Source: Mycolicibacterium komossense
GTDB lineage: Bacteria; Actinomycetota; Actinomycetes; Mycobacteriales; Mycobacteriaceae
DNA: 64,000 nt
Reading direction: 5' to 3'
NCBI RefSeq assembly: GCF_025822605.1
Contig: NZ_JACKTY010000033.1
Coordinates: forward strand, 351,237 to 415,236
Shown: in pieces, positions 25,328 through 34,273 of the stretch
Position numbering within the stretch: the first letter of the stretch is position 1
Layout: every line of letters begins with the position of its first letter
Notes under the pieces: model-generated
Told to the model about the DNA's origin: nothing
The model's database searches: none
Seen by the model: the letters and a program-made list of their open reading frames with translations, nothing else
Translations under genes and position numbers: made by a program

Positions 25328-26553
25328 TGTTCGCAGTGGGTATTGCGCTGTTCGCCCTGGCCATCCTCGTATCGGTGGCCCTGCACGAATGCGGCCATAT
25401 GTGGGTGGCCCGCGCCACCGGAATGAAGGTGCGCCGGTACTTCGTCGGCTTCGGGCCCACGTTGTGGTCGACACGTCGCCCCAACCGGCTTGGTTCCACC
25501 GAGTACGGCCTTAAGGCGATCCCGGCCGGCGGGTTCTGCGATATCGCCGGGATGACGTCGGTGGACGAAATCGCGCCGGAGGATCGCCCGTATGCGATGT
25601 TCCGGCAGAAGACGTGGAAGCGCGTCGCGGTGCTGTTCGCCGGCCCCGCCATGAACTTCGTCATCGGCCTGGTGCTGATCTACGGCATCGCCATCCTGTG
25701 GGGGCTGCCCAACCTGCATCAACCGACCACCGCGATGGTCGGCGAAACCAGTTGTGTGCAAGCACAAGTGGCGAAGGACAAGATGGGCGACTGCGCCGGC
25801 CCCGGCCCGGCCGCCTTGGCCGGACTCAAGCCCGGCGATGTCGTCACCAAGGTCGGTGACACCTCGGTGGCGACATTCGAAGAGATGGTGGCCGCCGTCC
25901 GCAAGGCCTCGGGCCCCACCCAGTTCGTCGTGGAGCGCACCGAGGACGGCAAGACCAGCACGTTCCTGAGCATCGTGGACGTCGAGCAGACCCAGCGTTT
26001 CACCGGCAAGGACGAGACCGAGCCGAGCAACGTCGGCGCCATCGGCGTCGCGGCGGCGTATTTCGGCCCGACGCAGTACAACCCGCTGTCCGCGGTGCCC
26101 GCGACCTTCGCGTTCACGGGGGATCTCGCCGTTCAGCTCGGCAAGTCACTGGCCACGATCCCGACGAAGGTCCCGGCGTTGCTGCACTCGATCGGCGGCG
26201 GCGAGCGTGACCCGAACACACCGATCAGCGTCGTCGGGGCCAGCATCATCGGCGGCGACACCGTCGACCACGGCTTGTGGGTGGCGTTCTGGTTCTTCCT
26301 CGCCCAGCTGAACTTCGTGCTCGGTGCGATCAACTTGGTGCCGCTGCTGCCCTTCGACGGCGGCCACATCGCCATCGCGCTCTTCGAGAAGGTCCGCAAC
26401 ATGTTCCGGTTGGCCCGCGGCAAAGTGGCCGCGGCACCCGTCAACTACATGAAGCTGATGCCCGCCACGTACGTGATCCTGATCGTCGTGGGCGGGTACA
26501 TGCTGCTGACGGTGACCGCCGATCTGGTCAACCCCATCAGACTTTTCCAGTAG
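25324..26553 (+). CDS. rip1: Site-2 protease (RseP/Rip1 family)
   Basis: Intramembrane zinc metalloprotease that cuts anti-sigma factors within the membrane and so releases alternative sigma factors. The 409 residues carry HECGH at 21-25 in the first helix, a PDZ domain (about 160-215, around AGLKPGDVVTKVGD) and the second active-site motif in NLVPLLPFDGGH near residue 340. Four membrane helices are visible. ATG 25324 overlaps dxr. In M. tuberculosis Rip1 acts on the SigK, SigL and SigM pathways (recalled), which is relevant because the fasciclin genes next door are SigK targets there. Confidence 0.95.
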   Translation: MMFAVGIALFALAILVSVALHECGHMWVARATGMKVRRYFVGFGPTLWSTRRPNRLGSTEYGLKAIPAGGFCDIAGMTSVDEIAPEDRPYAMFRQKTWKRVAVLFAGPAMNFVIGLVLIYGIAILWGLPNLHQPTTAMVGETSCVQAQVAKDKMGDCAGPGPAALAGLKPGDVVTKVGDTSVATFEEMVAAVRKASGPTQFVVERTEDGKTSTFLSIVDVEQTQRFTGKDETEPSNVGAIGVAAAYFGPTQYNPLSAVPATFAFTGDLAVQLGKSLATIPTKVPALLHSIGGGERDPNTPISVVGASIIGGDTVDHGLWVAFWFFLAQLNFVLGAINLVPLLPFDGGHIAIALFEKVRNMFRLARGKVAAAPVNYMKLMPATYVILIVVGGYMLLTVTADLVNPIRLFQ

Positions 26554-26562
26554 GAGATCATC

Positions 26563-27735
26563 ATGAGCGCAGCCATCGGTCTGGGTATGCCGGCACCGCC
26601 GCCACCCACGCTTTCCCCTCGGCGCAAGACGCGCCAGCTCAAGGTGGGGGACGTTGGGGTAGGCAGTGATTCGCCTATCTCGGTGCAGTCCATGTGCACC
26701 ACCAAAACCCACGACATCAACGCGACGCTGCAGCAGATCGCGGAGCTGACGGCGTCGGGTTGCGACATCGTCCGGGTGGCGTGCCCCCGGCAGGAGGATG
26801 CCGACGCGTTGCCGATCATCGCCAAGAAGGCGAACATCCCGGTCATCGCCGATATCCATTTCCAGCCCAAGTACATCTTCGCGGCCATCGACGCCGGCTG
26901 CGCCGCGGTCCGGGTGAACCCGGGCAATATCAAGGAGTTCGACGGCCGGGTCAAAGAGGTCGCGAAGGCCGCCGGTGCCGCGGGTATCCCGATCCGCATC
27001 GGAGTCAACGCGGGGTCCCTTGATGCCCGGATGATGCAGAAGTACGGCAAGGCCACTCCGGAGGCGCTCGTCGAATCGGCGCTGTGGGAGGCCTCGCTGT
27101 TCGAGGAGCACGGGTTCGGCGATATCAAGATCAGCGTCAAGCACAACGATCCCGTGGTGATGGTGGCCGCCTACGAACTGCTCGCCGAGAAGTGCGACTA
27201 TCCGCTGCACCTCGGCGTGACCGAGGCCGGTCCGGCGTTCCAGGGCACCATCAAATCCGCTGTCGCGTTCGGCGCGCTGCTGGCCAAGGGCATCGGCGAC
27301 ACCATTCGCGTGTCGCTGTCGGCGCCCCCGGCGGAGGAGATCAAGGTCGGTACCCAGATCCTGGAATCGCTCAACCTGCGGCCGCGTGGTCTGGAGATCG
27401 TTTCCTGCCCGTCCTGCGGCCGGGCGCAGGTCGACGTCTACACGCTGGCCAATGCGGTCAGCGCGGGCCTGGACGGCCTGGACGTGCCACTGCGGGTGGC
27501 TGTCATGGGCTGTGTGGTCAACGGTCCCGGTGAAGCTCGTGAGGCCGATCTCGGTGTCGCCTCAGGTAACGGCAAGGGTCAGATCTTCGTCAAGGGCGAG
27601 GTCATCAAGACCGTCCCCGAGGCCATGATCGTCGAGACGCTGATCGAAGAAGCGATGAAGATCGCCAGCGAGATGGGCCTGGACGACGTGTCGGAAGCAA
27701 GTGCAAGCGGTTCGCCCATCGTGACCGTAAGCTGA
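26563..27735 (+). CDS. ispG: 4-hydroxy-3-methylbut-2-enyl diphosphate synthase
   Basis: Also called GcpE; a [4Fe-4S] enzyme of the MEP pathway that turns MEcPP into HMBPP. It has 390 residues. The cluster ligands are Cys282, Cys285 (CPSC) and Cys317 (MGCVVNGPGE) with Glu324. The N-terminal TIM barrel shows VGVGSDSPISVQSMC and ADIHFQP. It starts at ATG 26563, 9 bp after rip1, with TAGGAGATC as ribosome site, and closes the dxr-rip1-ispG operon. Confidence 0.97.
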   Translation: MSAAIGLGMPAPPPPTLSPRRKTRQLKVGDVGVGSDSPISVQSMCTTKTHDINATLQQIAELTASGCDIVRVACPRQEDADALPIIAKKANIPVIADIHFQPKYIFAAIDAGCAAVRVNPGNIKEFDGRVKEVAKAAGAAGIPIRIGVNAGSLDARMMQKYGKATPEALVESALWEASLFEEHGFGDIKISVKHNDPVVMVAAYELLAEKCDYPLHLGVTEAGPAFQGTIKSAVAFGALLAKGIGDTIRVSLSAPPAEEIKVGTQILESLNLRPRGLEIVSCPSCGRAQVDVYTLANAVSAGLDGLDVPLRVAVMGCVVNGPGEAREADLGVASGNGKGQIFVKGEVIKTVPEAMIVETLIEEAMKIASEMGLDDVSEASASGSPIVTVS

Positions 27736-27752
27736 TATGCGGTAACACCGGC

Positions 27753-27770
27753 TGCTCTCCTGGTAGAGCA
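27753..27770 (+). other. Small inverted repeat between ispG and the GNAT gene
   Basis: TGCTCT (27753-27758) and AGAGCA (27765-27770) with a 6-nt loop. No T-run follows, so a weak terminator or a leader structure is equally possible. Confidence 0.25.
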
Positions 27771-27787
27771 CGCAGAAAGATCTCCCC

Positions 27788-28642
27788 ATGTCGGCTCCAC
27801 CACTTTTCCGTCTTGTCGACGAGCGGCGGGTGTCTGTGGTGCGTGACGGCGCCGCGGTCGGTCGGGTGCTCGCTGCTGACCCGGTGGGGTCCTGCATGGT
27901 CGCGGCCCGCGTTGCCGATCACGGGATCGATCCCAACGCCATCGGTGGTGAACTGTGGACGCGCCGGCGTGCCGAGGAATCCCTGTGTTACGCCGGGGCC
28001 AACCTGATTCCGCTGCGCGGCACGACGTCGGATCTGCATGCCTTCGCCGACAAGGCGATGAGTTCGGCCCGCCGGTGTTCGTCGCTGGTCGGCCGCGCTG
28101 ATCTGGTGCTCCCGCTGTGGCAGCGACTCGAGACAGGTTGGGGTCCCGCCCGTGACGTCCGCGAGAACCAACCGCTGCTGGCCCTGAGTAGCGCGCCGCT
28201 GTGTCCGATCGACCCTGCCGTTCGACGCGTCCGAGTGGATGAACTCGACGCCTACTTGGTAGCCGCGATCGATATGTTCATCGGGGAGGTCGGGATCGAT
28301 CCCCGAGTCGGGGACGGCGGTCGCGGGTATCGGCGTCGCGTTGCGGGTCTGATCGCCGCCGGCCGGGCATGGGCGCGTTTCGAACACGGCGAAGTGGTGT
28401 TCAAGGCCGAGGTCGGTTCGCAGTCGCCGTTGGCGGGTCAGATCCAGGGCGTCTGGGTGCATCCCGAGCGCCGCGGCCACGGTCTGGGCGAGGCGGGTAC
28501 CGCGACGCTGTCCGCCGCGGTGGTCGCGAGCGGGCGGATCGCCAGCCTGTACGTGAACAGTTTCAACACCGTCGCCCGCGCTGCCTATGCGGCGGTGGGC
28601 TTTTCACAGGTGGGGACGTTCGCCACGGTCCTGCTCGACTGA
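27788..28642 (+). CDS. GNAT-family N-acetyltransferase (DUF4081 type)
   Basis: Protein of 284 residues with an N-terminal DUF4081-like region (about 15-130) and a C-terminal GNAT fold (about 150-284). The acetyl-CoA loop reads GVWVHPERRGHGLGEAG, and LYVNSFNTVARAAYAAVGF is the usual end of the fold. It corresponds to Rv2867c in gene order. The substrate is unknown. It starts 52 bp after ispG, with AGAAAG upstream of ATG 27788. Confidence 0.88.
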   Translation: MSAPPLFRLVDERRVSVVRDGAAVGRVLAADPVGSCMVAARVADHGIDPNAIGGELWTRRRAEESLCYAGANLIPLRGTTSDLHAFADKAMSSARRCSSLVGRADLVLPLWQRLETGWGPARDVRENQPLLALSSAPLCPIDPAVRRVRVDELDAYLVAAIDMFIGEVGIDPRVGDGGRGYRRRVAGLIAAGRAWARFEHGEVVFKAEVGSQSPLAGQIQGVWVHPERRGHGLGEAGTATLSAAVVASGRIASLYVNSFNTVARAAYAAVGFSQVGTFATVLLD

Positions 28643-28691
28643 ACCCGTAGTAATCCCGGTGTGCCTAAACCGTTATCAAGAGGCGCAGTTC

Positions 28692-28697
28692 TAACAT
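28692..28697 (+). promoter_or_regulatory. -10 hexamer for a probable leaderless penicillin-binding lipoprotein mRNA
   Basis: TAACAT ends 8 bp before ATG 28706, with no ribosome site between. It supports that ATG as the true start over GTG 28661. Confidence 0.5.
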
Positions 28698-28705
28698 CAG
28701 CCTCA

Positions 28706-30520
28706 ATGGTCACAAAAGCATCACTAGTCACACGGGCCACGGCTCTGCTCGCCTCCGCGAGCCTGATCGTCGGCCTCTCCGCATGTACCCCCAGGCCCGA
28801 CGGCCCCGGACCCGCGGCCGAGCAATTCTTCGCCGCCCTCACTGTCGGTGACACGTCGGCGGCTTCGCTGCTGACCGACCGCCCCGAGGATGCCCGCAAC
28901 GCACTCAACGCGTCCTGGGCCGGGTTGCAGGCCACTCATCTGGACGCGACGATCCTCTCGTCGCGCTACGCCGAGGACACCGGGACGATCGCCTATCGGT
29001 ACACCTGGCATCTGCCCAAGAACCGCACCTGGACCTACGACGGTGCGCTGAACATGATCCGCCAGGAAGGACATTGGGAAGTCCGTTGGAGCGCAACGGG
29101 ATTGCACCCACGCCTCGGCGAACATCAGACCCTGGTGTTGCGGGCCGACGCGCCGCGACGGGCATCGGTGAACGAAGTGGGCGGCAGCGACGTGCTGGTA
29201 CCGGGCAATCTGTACCACTACGAACTCGACGCGGCGCGGGCCGGTCAGAACCTGATGCCGACCGCGCGGGCCGTGGTCGACGCACTGCGGCCGTTCGACG
29301 ACACCCTCGATCCGCAACGGCTGGCGGAGGAGGCCAGTTCGGCCAACGGGCGCCTGAACCTCATCACGTTGCGCAAGGACGACAACGACCGCGTCGCACC
29401 CGCCATCGGTGAGCTGCCCGGCGTCGTCGTCACCCCACAGGCCGATCTGCTGCCCACCGACGACCATTTCGCGCCCGCCATCATCAACGAGGTCAAGAAG
29501 GCGGTCATCAACGATCTGGACGGCGAGGCTGGCTGGCGGGTGCTCAGCGTCAACCAGAACGGCGCCGAGGTCGACATCCTCAACGAGGTCGCGCCGTCCG
29601 CGGCGCCATCGGTGTCCATCACGTTGGACCGCACGGTGCAAAACGCCGCTCAGATGGCAGTCAACGGCCAGGGCCGCAAGGCGATGATGGTGGTCATCAA
29701 GCCATCGACCGGCGAGATCCTGGCCGTCGCGCAGAACGCGGCCGCCGATGCCGACGGACCGGTGGCCACCAACGGTCTCTACCCGCCGGGGTCGACGTTC
29801 AAGATCATCACCGCAGGCGCGGCGATCGATCGCGCGATGGCATCACCCAACACCCTGCTGCCCTGCCCGGGCACCATCGACATCGGTCAGCGGACCATCC
29901 CGAACTACGACAACTTCGACCTGGGCACCGTCCCGATGTCCAAGGCGTTCGCCAATTCGTGCAACACCACGTTTGCCGAGCTGGCCAGCCGGATGCCGCC
30001 GACCGCGCTGACGGTCGCGGCTTCCCAGTACGGAATCGGGCCGGACTACCAGATCGACGGGATCTCCACGATCTCCGGTTCGGTGCCGCCTACCGTGAAC
30101 CTCGCCGAACGCACCGAGGACGGCTTCGGACAGGGCAAGGTCCTGGTCAGTCCGTTCGGCATGGCGCTGGCGGCGGCGACGGTGGCAGCGGGAAAGACGC
30201 CGACACCTGAGCTCATCATCGGTAAGCCGACCGGTGTCACCGGTGATCGCCCGCAGATCAGCCCCGACATGCTCGACGGGCTCCGGTCGATGATGCGGCT
30301 GGTGGTCACCAACGGCACCGCCAAGGACATCGCCAGCGAGGGCGACGTGCACGGAAAGACCGGTGAGGCCGAGTTCGAGGGTGGTTCACACGCCTGGTTC
30401 GCCGGCTATCGCGGCGACATGGCGTTCGCCGCGCTCATCGTCGGGGGCGGTAGTTCCGAGTATGCAGTCCGGATGACCAAGCAGATGATGGACAGCATGC
30501 CCGACGCGTACCTCGCCTGA
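28706..30520 (+). CDS. Penicillin-binding lipoprotein (transpeptidase)
   Basis: Peptidoglycan transpeptidase anchored outside the membrane by a lipid. The 604 residues start with a signal peptide ending VGLSAC (lipobox). An NTF2-like MecA-N domain (about 35-150) comes next, then a dimerisation domain, then the transpeptidase domain with Ser363-x-x-Lys366 (GSTFK), Ser418-Cys419-Asn420 (SxN) and Lys551-Thr-Gly (KTG). The SxN middle residue is Cys, as in the M. tuberculosis homologue Rv2864c. The N-terminal MecA-like domain is typical of class B enzymes with low beta-lactam affinity in Gram-positives. It lies alone on its transcript, judging from the -10 at 28692. Confidence 0.94.
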   Translation: MVTKASLVTRATALLASASLIVGLSACTPRPDGPGPAAEQFFAALTVGDTSAASLLTDRPEDARNALNASWAGLQATHLDATILSSRYAEDTGTIAYRYTWHLPKNRTWTYDGALNMIRQEGHWEVRWSATGLHPRLGEHQTLVLRADAPRRASVNEVGGSDVLVPGNLYHYELDAARAGQNLMPTARAVVDALRPFDDTLDPQRLAEEASSANGRLNLITLRKDDNDRVAPAIGELPGVVVTPQADLLPTDDHFAPAIINEVKKAVINDLDGEAGWRVLSVNQNGAEVDILNEVAPSAAPSVSITLDRTVQNAAQMAVNGQGRKAMMVVIKPSTGEILAVAQNAAADADGPVATNGLYPPGSTFKIITAGAAIDRAMASPNTLLPCPGTIDIGQRTIPNYDNFDLGTVPMSKAFANSCNTTFAELASRMPPTALTVAASQYGIGPDYQIDGISTISGSVPPTVNLAERTEDGFGQGKVLVSPFGMALAAATVAAGKTPTPELIIGKPTGVTGDRPQISPDMLDGLRSMMRLVVTNGTAKDIASEGDVHGKTGEAEFEGGSHAWFAGYRGDMAFAALIVGGGSSEYAVRMTKQMMDSMPDAYLA

Positions 30521-30562
30521 CGGCGCTGGATTGGCGCGCCTGGCGGTAAATTGAGAAGCGCC

Positions 30563-31138
30563 ATGACCGGAATCGATGAGACCGCCGCGATGCGGGTATC
30601 TGATGCCGACCGCAACGGAACCCTGCGCCGGCTGCATAACGCCGTCGCGCTCGGTCTGATCGATATCGGCGAGTTCGAGGAGCGCTCGGCGCGGGTCTCG
30701 CAGGCGCGACTGCATTCCGAGCTCGACACGCTGGTCGGCGACCTGCCGGGGCCAGGCGCGATCGTCACCTCAGCCACCGACCGGGTGGAACTGCGTGGCG
30801 TGCTCGGCTCACTCAAACGGCACGGTGAATGGATCGTGCCGACCCGGCTGGCCCTGGTCCGACGAATGGGGTCGGTCGAGCTGGATCTCACGAAGGCCCG
30901 CTTCGCCGGTCCGATCGTCGTGATCGAACTGGATCTTCGCGTCGGCGGGCTGGAGCTGCGGCTGCCCGAGGGAGCCAGTGCGTCCATCGACGATGTCGAG
31001 GTCATCGTCGGCAGCGCTCGAGACCACCGCAAGAATGCGCCCGCCGAAGGCACCCCGCACGTGATCCTGACCGGCAAGGTGGTGTGCGGGTCGGTGGAAA
31101 TCCGCGGGCAGCGAAAGCCCTGGCTCAAAAAGGTTTAG
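30563..31138 (+). CDS. DUF1707 domain protein with LiaF-like C-terminus
   Basis: Protein of 191 residues. The N-terminal DUF1707 domain (about 10-65: MRVSDADRNGTLRRLHNA, GLIDIGEFEERSARVSQA) is a small helical domain found in many actinobacterial envelope-stress proteins. The rest (about 75-185) is beta-rich and resembles the LiaF/DUF2154 fold (VELDLTKARFAGPIVVIELDLRVG). There are no membrane helices. ATG 30563 has GAGAAG upstream; TTG 30551 is possible. Role unknown; a connection with envelope sensing is a family-level guess. Confidence 0.8.
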   Translation: MTGIDETAAMRVSDADRNGTLRRLHNAVALGLIDIGEFEERSARVSQARLHSELDTLVGDLPGPGAIVTSATDRVELRGVLGSLKRHGEWIVPTRLALVRRMGSVELDLTKARFAGPIVVIELDLRVGGLELRLPEGASASIDDVEVIVGSARDHRKNAPAEGTPHVILTGKVVCGSVEIRGQRKPWLKKV

Positions 31139-31149
31139 CAAGTAGCCCG

Positions 31150-31187
31150 GGCCGAGTCGTCGACTCGGCCGCGTCGACGACTCGACG
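31150..31187. promoter_or_regulatory. Two adjacent palindromes upstream of mapB
   Basis: GGCCGAGTCG (31150-31159), one T, CGACTCGGCC (31161-31170): a perfect 10-bp dyad. A second dyad follows at once, CGTCGA (31172-31177), 4 bp, TCGACG (31182-31187). They end 8 bp before the -10 hexamer of mapB. They may be a terminator of the DUF1707 gene or an operator overlapping the mapB promoter. Confidence 0.45.
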
Positions 31188-31194
31188 TTCCCGT

Positions 31195-31200
31195 TACGCT
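31195..31200 (+). promoter_or_regulatory. -10 hexamer for a probable leaderless mapB mRNA
   Basis: TACGCT ends 6 bp before ATG 31207; there is no ribosome site in the gap. Confidence 0.45.
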
Positions 31201-31206
31201 GGCTGC

Positions 31207-32064
31207 ATGTCTGTTCGCACCGCCCTGCGCGCCGGTGAGCTGTCGCCGACGCTGCCGGTTCCCAAGTCCATTCCCCGCCCCGAATATGCGTGGAAGCCGA
31301 CGGTCGCCGAAGGTTCCGAACCGTGGGTGCAGACACCCGAGGTAATCGAGAAGATGCGCGTCGCCGGCCGGATCGCGGCGGGTGCGCTCGCAGAGGCCGG
31401 TAAAGCCGTGGCACCCGGCGTGACGACGGATCACCTGGACCGCGTCGCGCACGAGTACATGCTCGACCACGGCGCCTACCCGTCGACACTGGGATACAAG
31501 GGCTTCCCGAAGTCGTGCTGCACGTCGCTCAACGAGGTCATCTGCCACGGCATCCCGGACTCGACCGTGGTGCAGGACGGAGACATCGTCAACATCGACG
31601 TGACGGCCTATATCGACGGCGTGCACGGCGACACCAACGCGACGTTCCTGGCAGGTGACGTCTCTGAGGAGCACCGGCTGCTCGTTGAGCGCACACACGA
31701 GGCCACGATGCGCGCGATCAAGGCGGTCAAGCCTGGCCGGGCCCTGTCGGTGGTCGGCCGCGTCATCGAGGCGTACGCAAACCGGTTCGGCTACACCGTG
31801 GTTCGCGACTTCACCGGCCACGGCATCGGCACTACGTTCCACAACGGCCTGGTCGTGTTGCATTACGACCAGCCCGCGGTCGACACCATCATCGAGCCAG
31901 GGATGACGTTCACCATCGAGCCGATGATCAACCTGGGCTCGCTGGACTATCAGATCTGGGACGACGGCTGGACCGTCGTCACCAAGGACCGTAAGTGGAC
32001 CGCGCAGTTCGAGCACACGCTGGTCGTGACCGACAGCGGTGCGGAAATCCTCACACTGGTGTGA
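31207..32064 (+). CDS. mapB: Type I methionine aminopeptidase
   Basis: Removes the first methionine from new proteins. The 285 residues include an N-terminal extension of about 40 residues with the SH3-ligand-like PXXP motif (LPVPKSIPRPEY), as in mycobacterial MapB. The catalytic domain shows the five metal ligands in DVTAYIDGVHGDTN (two Asp), GHGIGTTFH (His), EPMINLG (Glu) and QFEHT (Glu), plus CHGIPD. A frame open far upstream belongs to the DUF1707 region; ATG 31207 is the family start. It overlaps cobQ by 4 bp (GTGTGA). Confidence 0.96.
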   Translation: MSVRTALRAGELSPTLPVPKSIPRPEYAWKPTVAEGSEPWVQTPEVIEKMRVAGRIAAGALAEAGKAVAPGVTTDHLDRVAHEYMLDHGAYPSTLGYKGFPKSCCTSLNEVICHGIPDSTVVQDGDIVNIDVTAYIDGVHGDTNATFLAGDVSEEHRLLVERTHEATMRAIKAVKPGRALSVVGRVIEAYANRFGYTVVRDFTGHGIGTTFHNGLVVLHYDQPAVDTIIEPGMTFTIEPMINLGSLDYQIWDDGWTVVTKDRKWTAQFEHTLVVTDSGAEILTLV

Positions 32065-33569
32065 GCGGCGGTGCATTGCTGGTTGCCGGGACCACCTCGG
32101 ACGCCGGCAAATCGATGGTGGTGGCCGGCTTGTGCCGACTGCTGGTGCGCAAGGGAATTCGGGTGGCGCCGTTCAAAGCGCAGAACATGTCCAACAACTC
32201 GATGGTGACCGCTGATGGTGGTGAGATCGGGCGCGCGCAGGCAATGCAGGCGCGTGCGGCCGGCCTGGCGCCCAGTGTCCGGTTCAACCCGATTCTGCTG
32301 AAGCCGGGCAGTGACCGCAGCTCGCAGCTCGTCGTGCGGGGTGTGGTTGCCGGAACGGTCCGGGCGGCCGATTACATGCAGCACCGGGCGCATCTGTCGG
32401 CGGTGGTGGCTGACGAATTAGCCGGGCTGCGTGCCGAATTCGACGTGGTCGTCTGCGAGGGCGCGGGTTCGCCTGCCGAAATCAACCTGCGTGCAACCGA
32501 TCTGGCCAATATGGGGCTGGCCCGCGCGGCGGATCTGCCGGTGATCGTCGTCGGGGACATCGACCGCGGGGGTCTGCTGGCGCATCTGTTCGGGACTGTG
32601 GCAGTGCTAGAACCCGCTGACCAGGCGCTCATTGCGGGCTTCGTGGTGAACAAGTTCCGCGGAGACCCCGCACTGCTGGCACCGGGCCTGGAACAGTTGG
32701 AAGCGTTGACGGGCCGGCCCACCTACGGAGTGGTGCCCTACGCCGACGAACTGTGGCTCGACACCGAGGATTCCGTGTCGGTGTTGGCCAACCGGGTGGT
32801 CGGCGTGCCCCGGCCGCCGATCGGAGAACAGTGGTTGCGGGTCGCCGCCGTACGGCTGCCGAGGATCTCAAACTCCACCGACATCGAGGCACTGGCCTGT
32901 GAGCCGGGTGTGTTGGTGCGCTGGGTCGAGGACGCCGCCGAACTCTCCGACGTCGACATCGTCGTTATCCCCGGCACCAAAGCGACCGTGTCTGATCTCG
33001 GTTGGCTGCGTGATCGCGGACTGGACGCCGGCATCGTCGCGCATGCCGAGGCGGGCAAACCCGTCCTCGGGATCTGCGGGGGATTCCAGATGATGTGCCG
33101 CCAGATCGAGGACGCTGTCGAGCACGGGGCGGGTCCGGCCCGCGTCGCGGGGCTTGCCATGCTCGACGCGGATATCGAATTCGCACCGGCAAAGACGCTG
33201 TGCCACTGGGAAACCCCGCTGTCGGGCTATGAGATCCACCACGGACAGGTCCGGCGCAGCGCCGAGAGCGACTGGTCTGGGGTGGGTCTGGTGCGCGGCA
33301 GCAGCTTCGGCACCCATTGGCACGGGCTGCTCGACAACAACGGATTCCGCCGCGACTGGCTGACCGCGGCCGCCGCCGCGGCGGGCCGGGCGGGTTTCGT
33401 CGTCGCACCCGACACCGACGTCCCGCGCCGGCGCGACACCCAGCTCGACGCGATGGCGGATCTGCTCGCAGCGCACCTGGACATGGCGGCTATTTCGGGC
33501 CTGATCGACAATGGTGCGCCGTCGAGGCCGACGGTGACCACGGGTCTGCTCGGTAGCCTGGACCAGTGA
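32061..33569 (+). CDS. cobQ: Cobyric acid synthase
   Basis: Amidates four side-chain carboxylates of adenosylcobyrinic acid a,c-diamide with glutamine and ATP in vitamin B12 synthesis. It has 502 residues. The P-loop GTTSDAGKS is at about 10-18, followed by APFKAQNMSNNSMVT; the glutamine amidotransferase half has the nucleophile Cys339 in GICGGFQMM and the YEIHHGQ and GTHWHGL motifs. GTG 32061 lies inside the mapB stop. In M. tuberculosis cobyric acid synthase genes lie elsewhere (recalled), so its coupling to mapB is a difference from that species. Confidence 0.95.
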   Translation: MSGGALLVAGTTSDAGKSMVVAGLCRLLVRKGIRVAPFKAQNMSNNSMVTADGGEIGRAQAMQARAAGLAPSVRFNPILLKPGSDRSSQLVVRGVVAGTVRAADYMQHRAHLSAVVADELAGLRAEFDVVVCEGAGSPAEINLRATDLANMGLARAADLPVIVVGDIDRGGLLAHLFGTVAVLEPADQALIAGFVVNKFRGDPALLAPGLEQLEALTGRPTYGVVPYADELWLDTEDSVSVLANRVVGVPRPPIGEQWLRVAAVRLPRISNSTDIEALACEPGVLVRWVEDAAELSDVDIVVIPGTKATVSDLGWLRDRGLDAGIVAHAEAGKPVLGICGGFQMMCRQIEDAVEHGAGPARVAGLAMLDADIEFAPAKTLCHWETPLSGYEIHHGQVRRSAESDWSGVGLVRGSSFGTHWHGLLDNNGFRRDWLTAAAAAAGRAGFVVAPDTDVPRRRDTQLDAMADLLAAHLDMAAISGLIDNGAPSRPTVTTGLLGSLDQ

Positions 33570-34228
33570 AGAGCACCGTCCTTGCCGCCTTGGCCGCCGT
33601 TGCTGTGCTCGGCCTGTCCGGGTGTTCGACGATCGTCTCCGGGACTCCCACCTGGCCGGGTGCCCGCCTCGAGAAGGTGCTGCTGACGCAGGCCGATTTC
33701 CCCGCCGGTGTGCAGTACGACCGGATCACCGAAGATCCCGGCGTGCCCGACGGAGCGGCCGGACCGCCTGCGATGTTGTCCAAACCCGAAGGGTGCTCCA
33801 ACGGTTTCACCGACGTCATCGCCGGATCCGCGGAGCGCGGGCCGGGCAGCGCGGCCAAATACAGCGTCAGCTATGACGGAGCCAGGATGTTGATGACCGT
33901 GCTGTCCTGGCATCTCGACCTCGACCAACTGGCGGCGACGGCCGCGCGGTGCGAGACCTTCAAGACATACTTCGATCCGATGTCGCCCGGCATCCCGATC
34001 GTCACCACCAAACTTCCGTCCGGTGACGGGGAGCTGGTCTACCAGCAGACGATGACGATCGGCAAGCAGGACAACAGCATTTTCATGTCGTTCGCCAACG
34101 TGGGCACGATGGCAGTCTTCGGCATCGCGTTGCCCACCGAGAATCCGACGATCCCAGTCAAAGGGGCACTGCCGCAAACCTTTCTGGATACGGTTCGCAA
34201 ACAGACCGACCGGATTCGATCGTCCTGA
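33566..34228 (+). CDS. Mycobacterial lipoprotein of unknown function
   Basis: Exported lipoprotein of 220 residues. The short signal peptide ends LGLSGC (lipobox, Cys20) and the mature part starts CSTIVSGTPTWPGARLEK. It contains two further cysteines (PEGCSNG, ARCETF), probably a disulfide. The sequence resembles actinobacterial surface lipoproteins of the DUF5642 kind, but I cannot assign a role. Its GTG start overlaps the cobQ stop by 4 bp, so it is translated from the same message. Confidence 0.75.
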   Translation: MKSTVLAALAAVAVLGLSGCSTIVSGTPTWPGARLEKVLLTQADFPAGVQYDRITEDPGVPDGAAGPPAMLSKPEGCSNGFTDVIAGSAERGPGSAAKYSVSYDGARMLMTVLSWHLDLDQLAATAARCETFKTYFDPMSPGIPIVTTKLPSGDGELVYQQTMTIGKQDNSIFMSFANVGTMAVFGIALPTENPTIPVKGALPQTFLDTVRKQTDRIRSS

Positions 34229-34261
34229 GCGAACACGCCCCGAGATCAGAGGGAATGCCTG

Positions 34262-34267
34262 TAGCGT
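34262..34267 (+). promoter_or_regulatory. -10 hexamer for a probable leaderless hydrolase mRNA
   Basis: TAGCGT ends 6 bp before ATG 34274. Confidence 0.42.
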
Positions 34268-34273
34268 GGCCAA

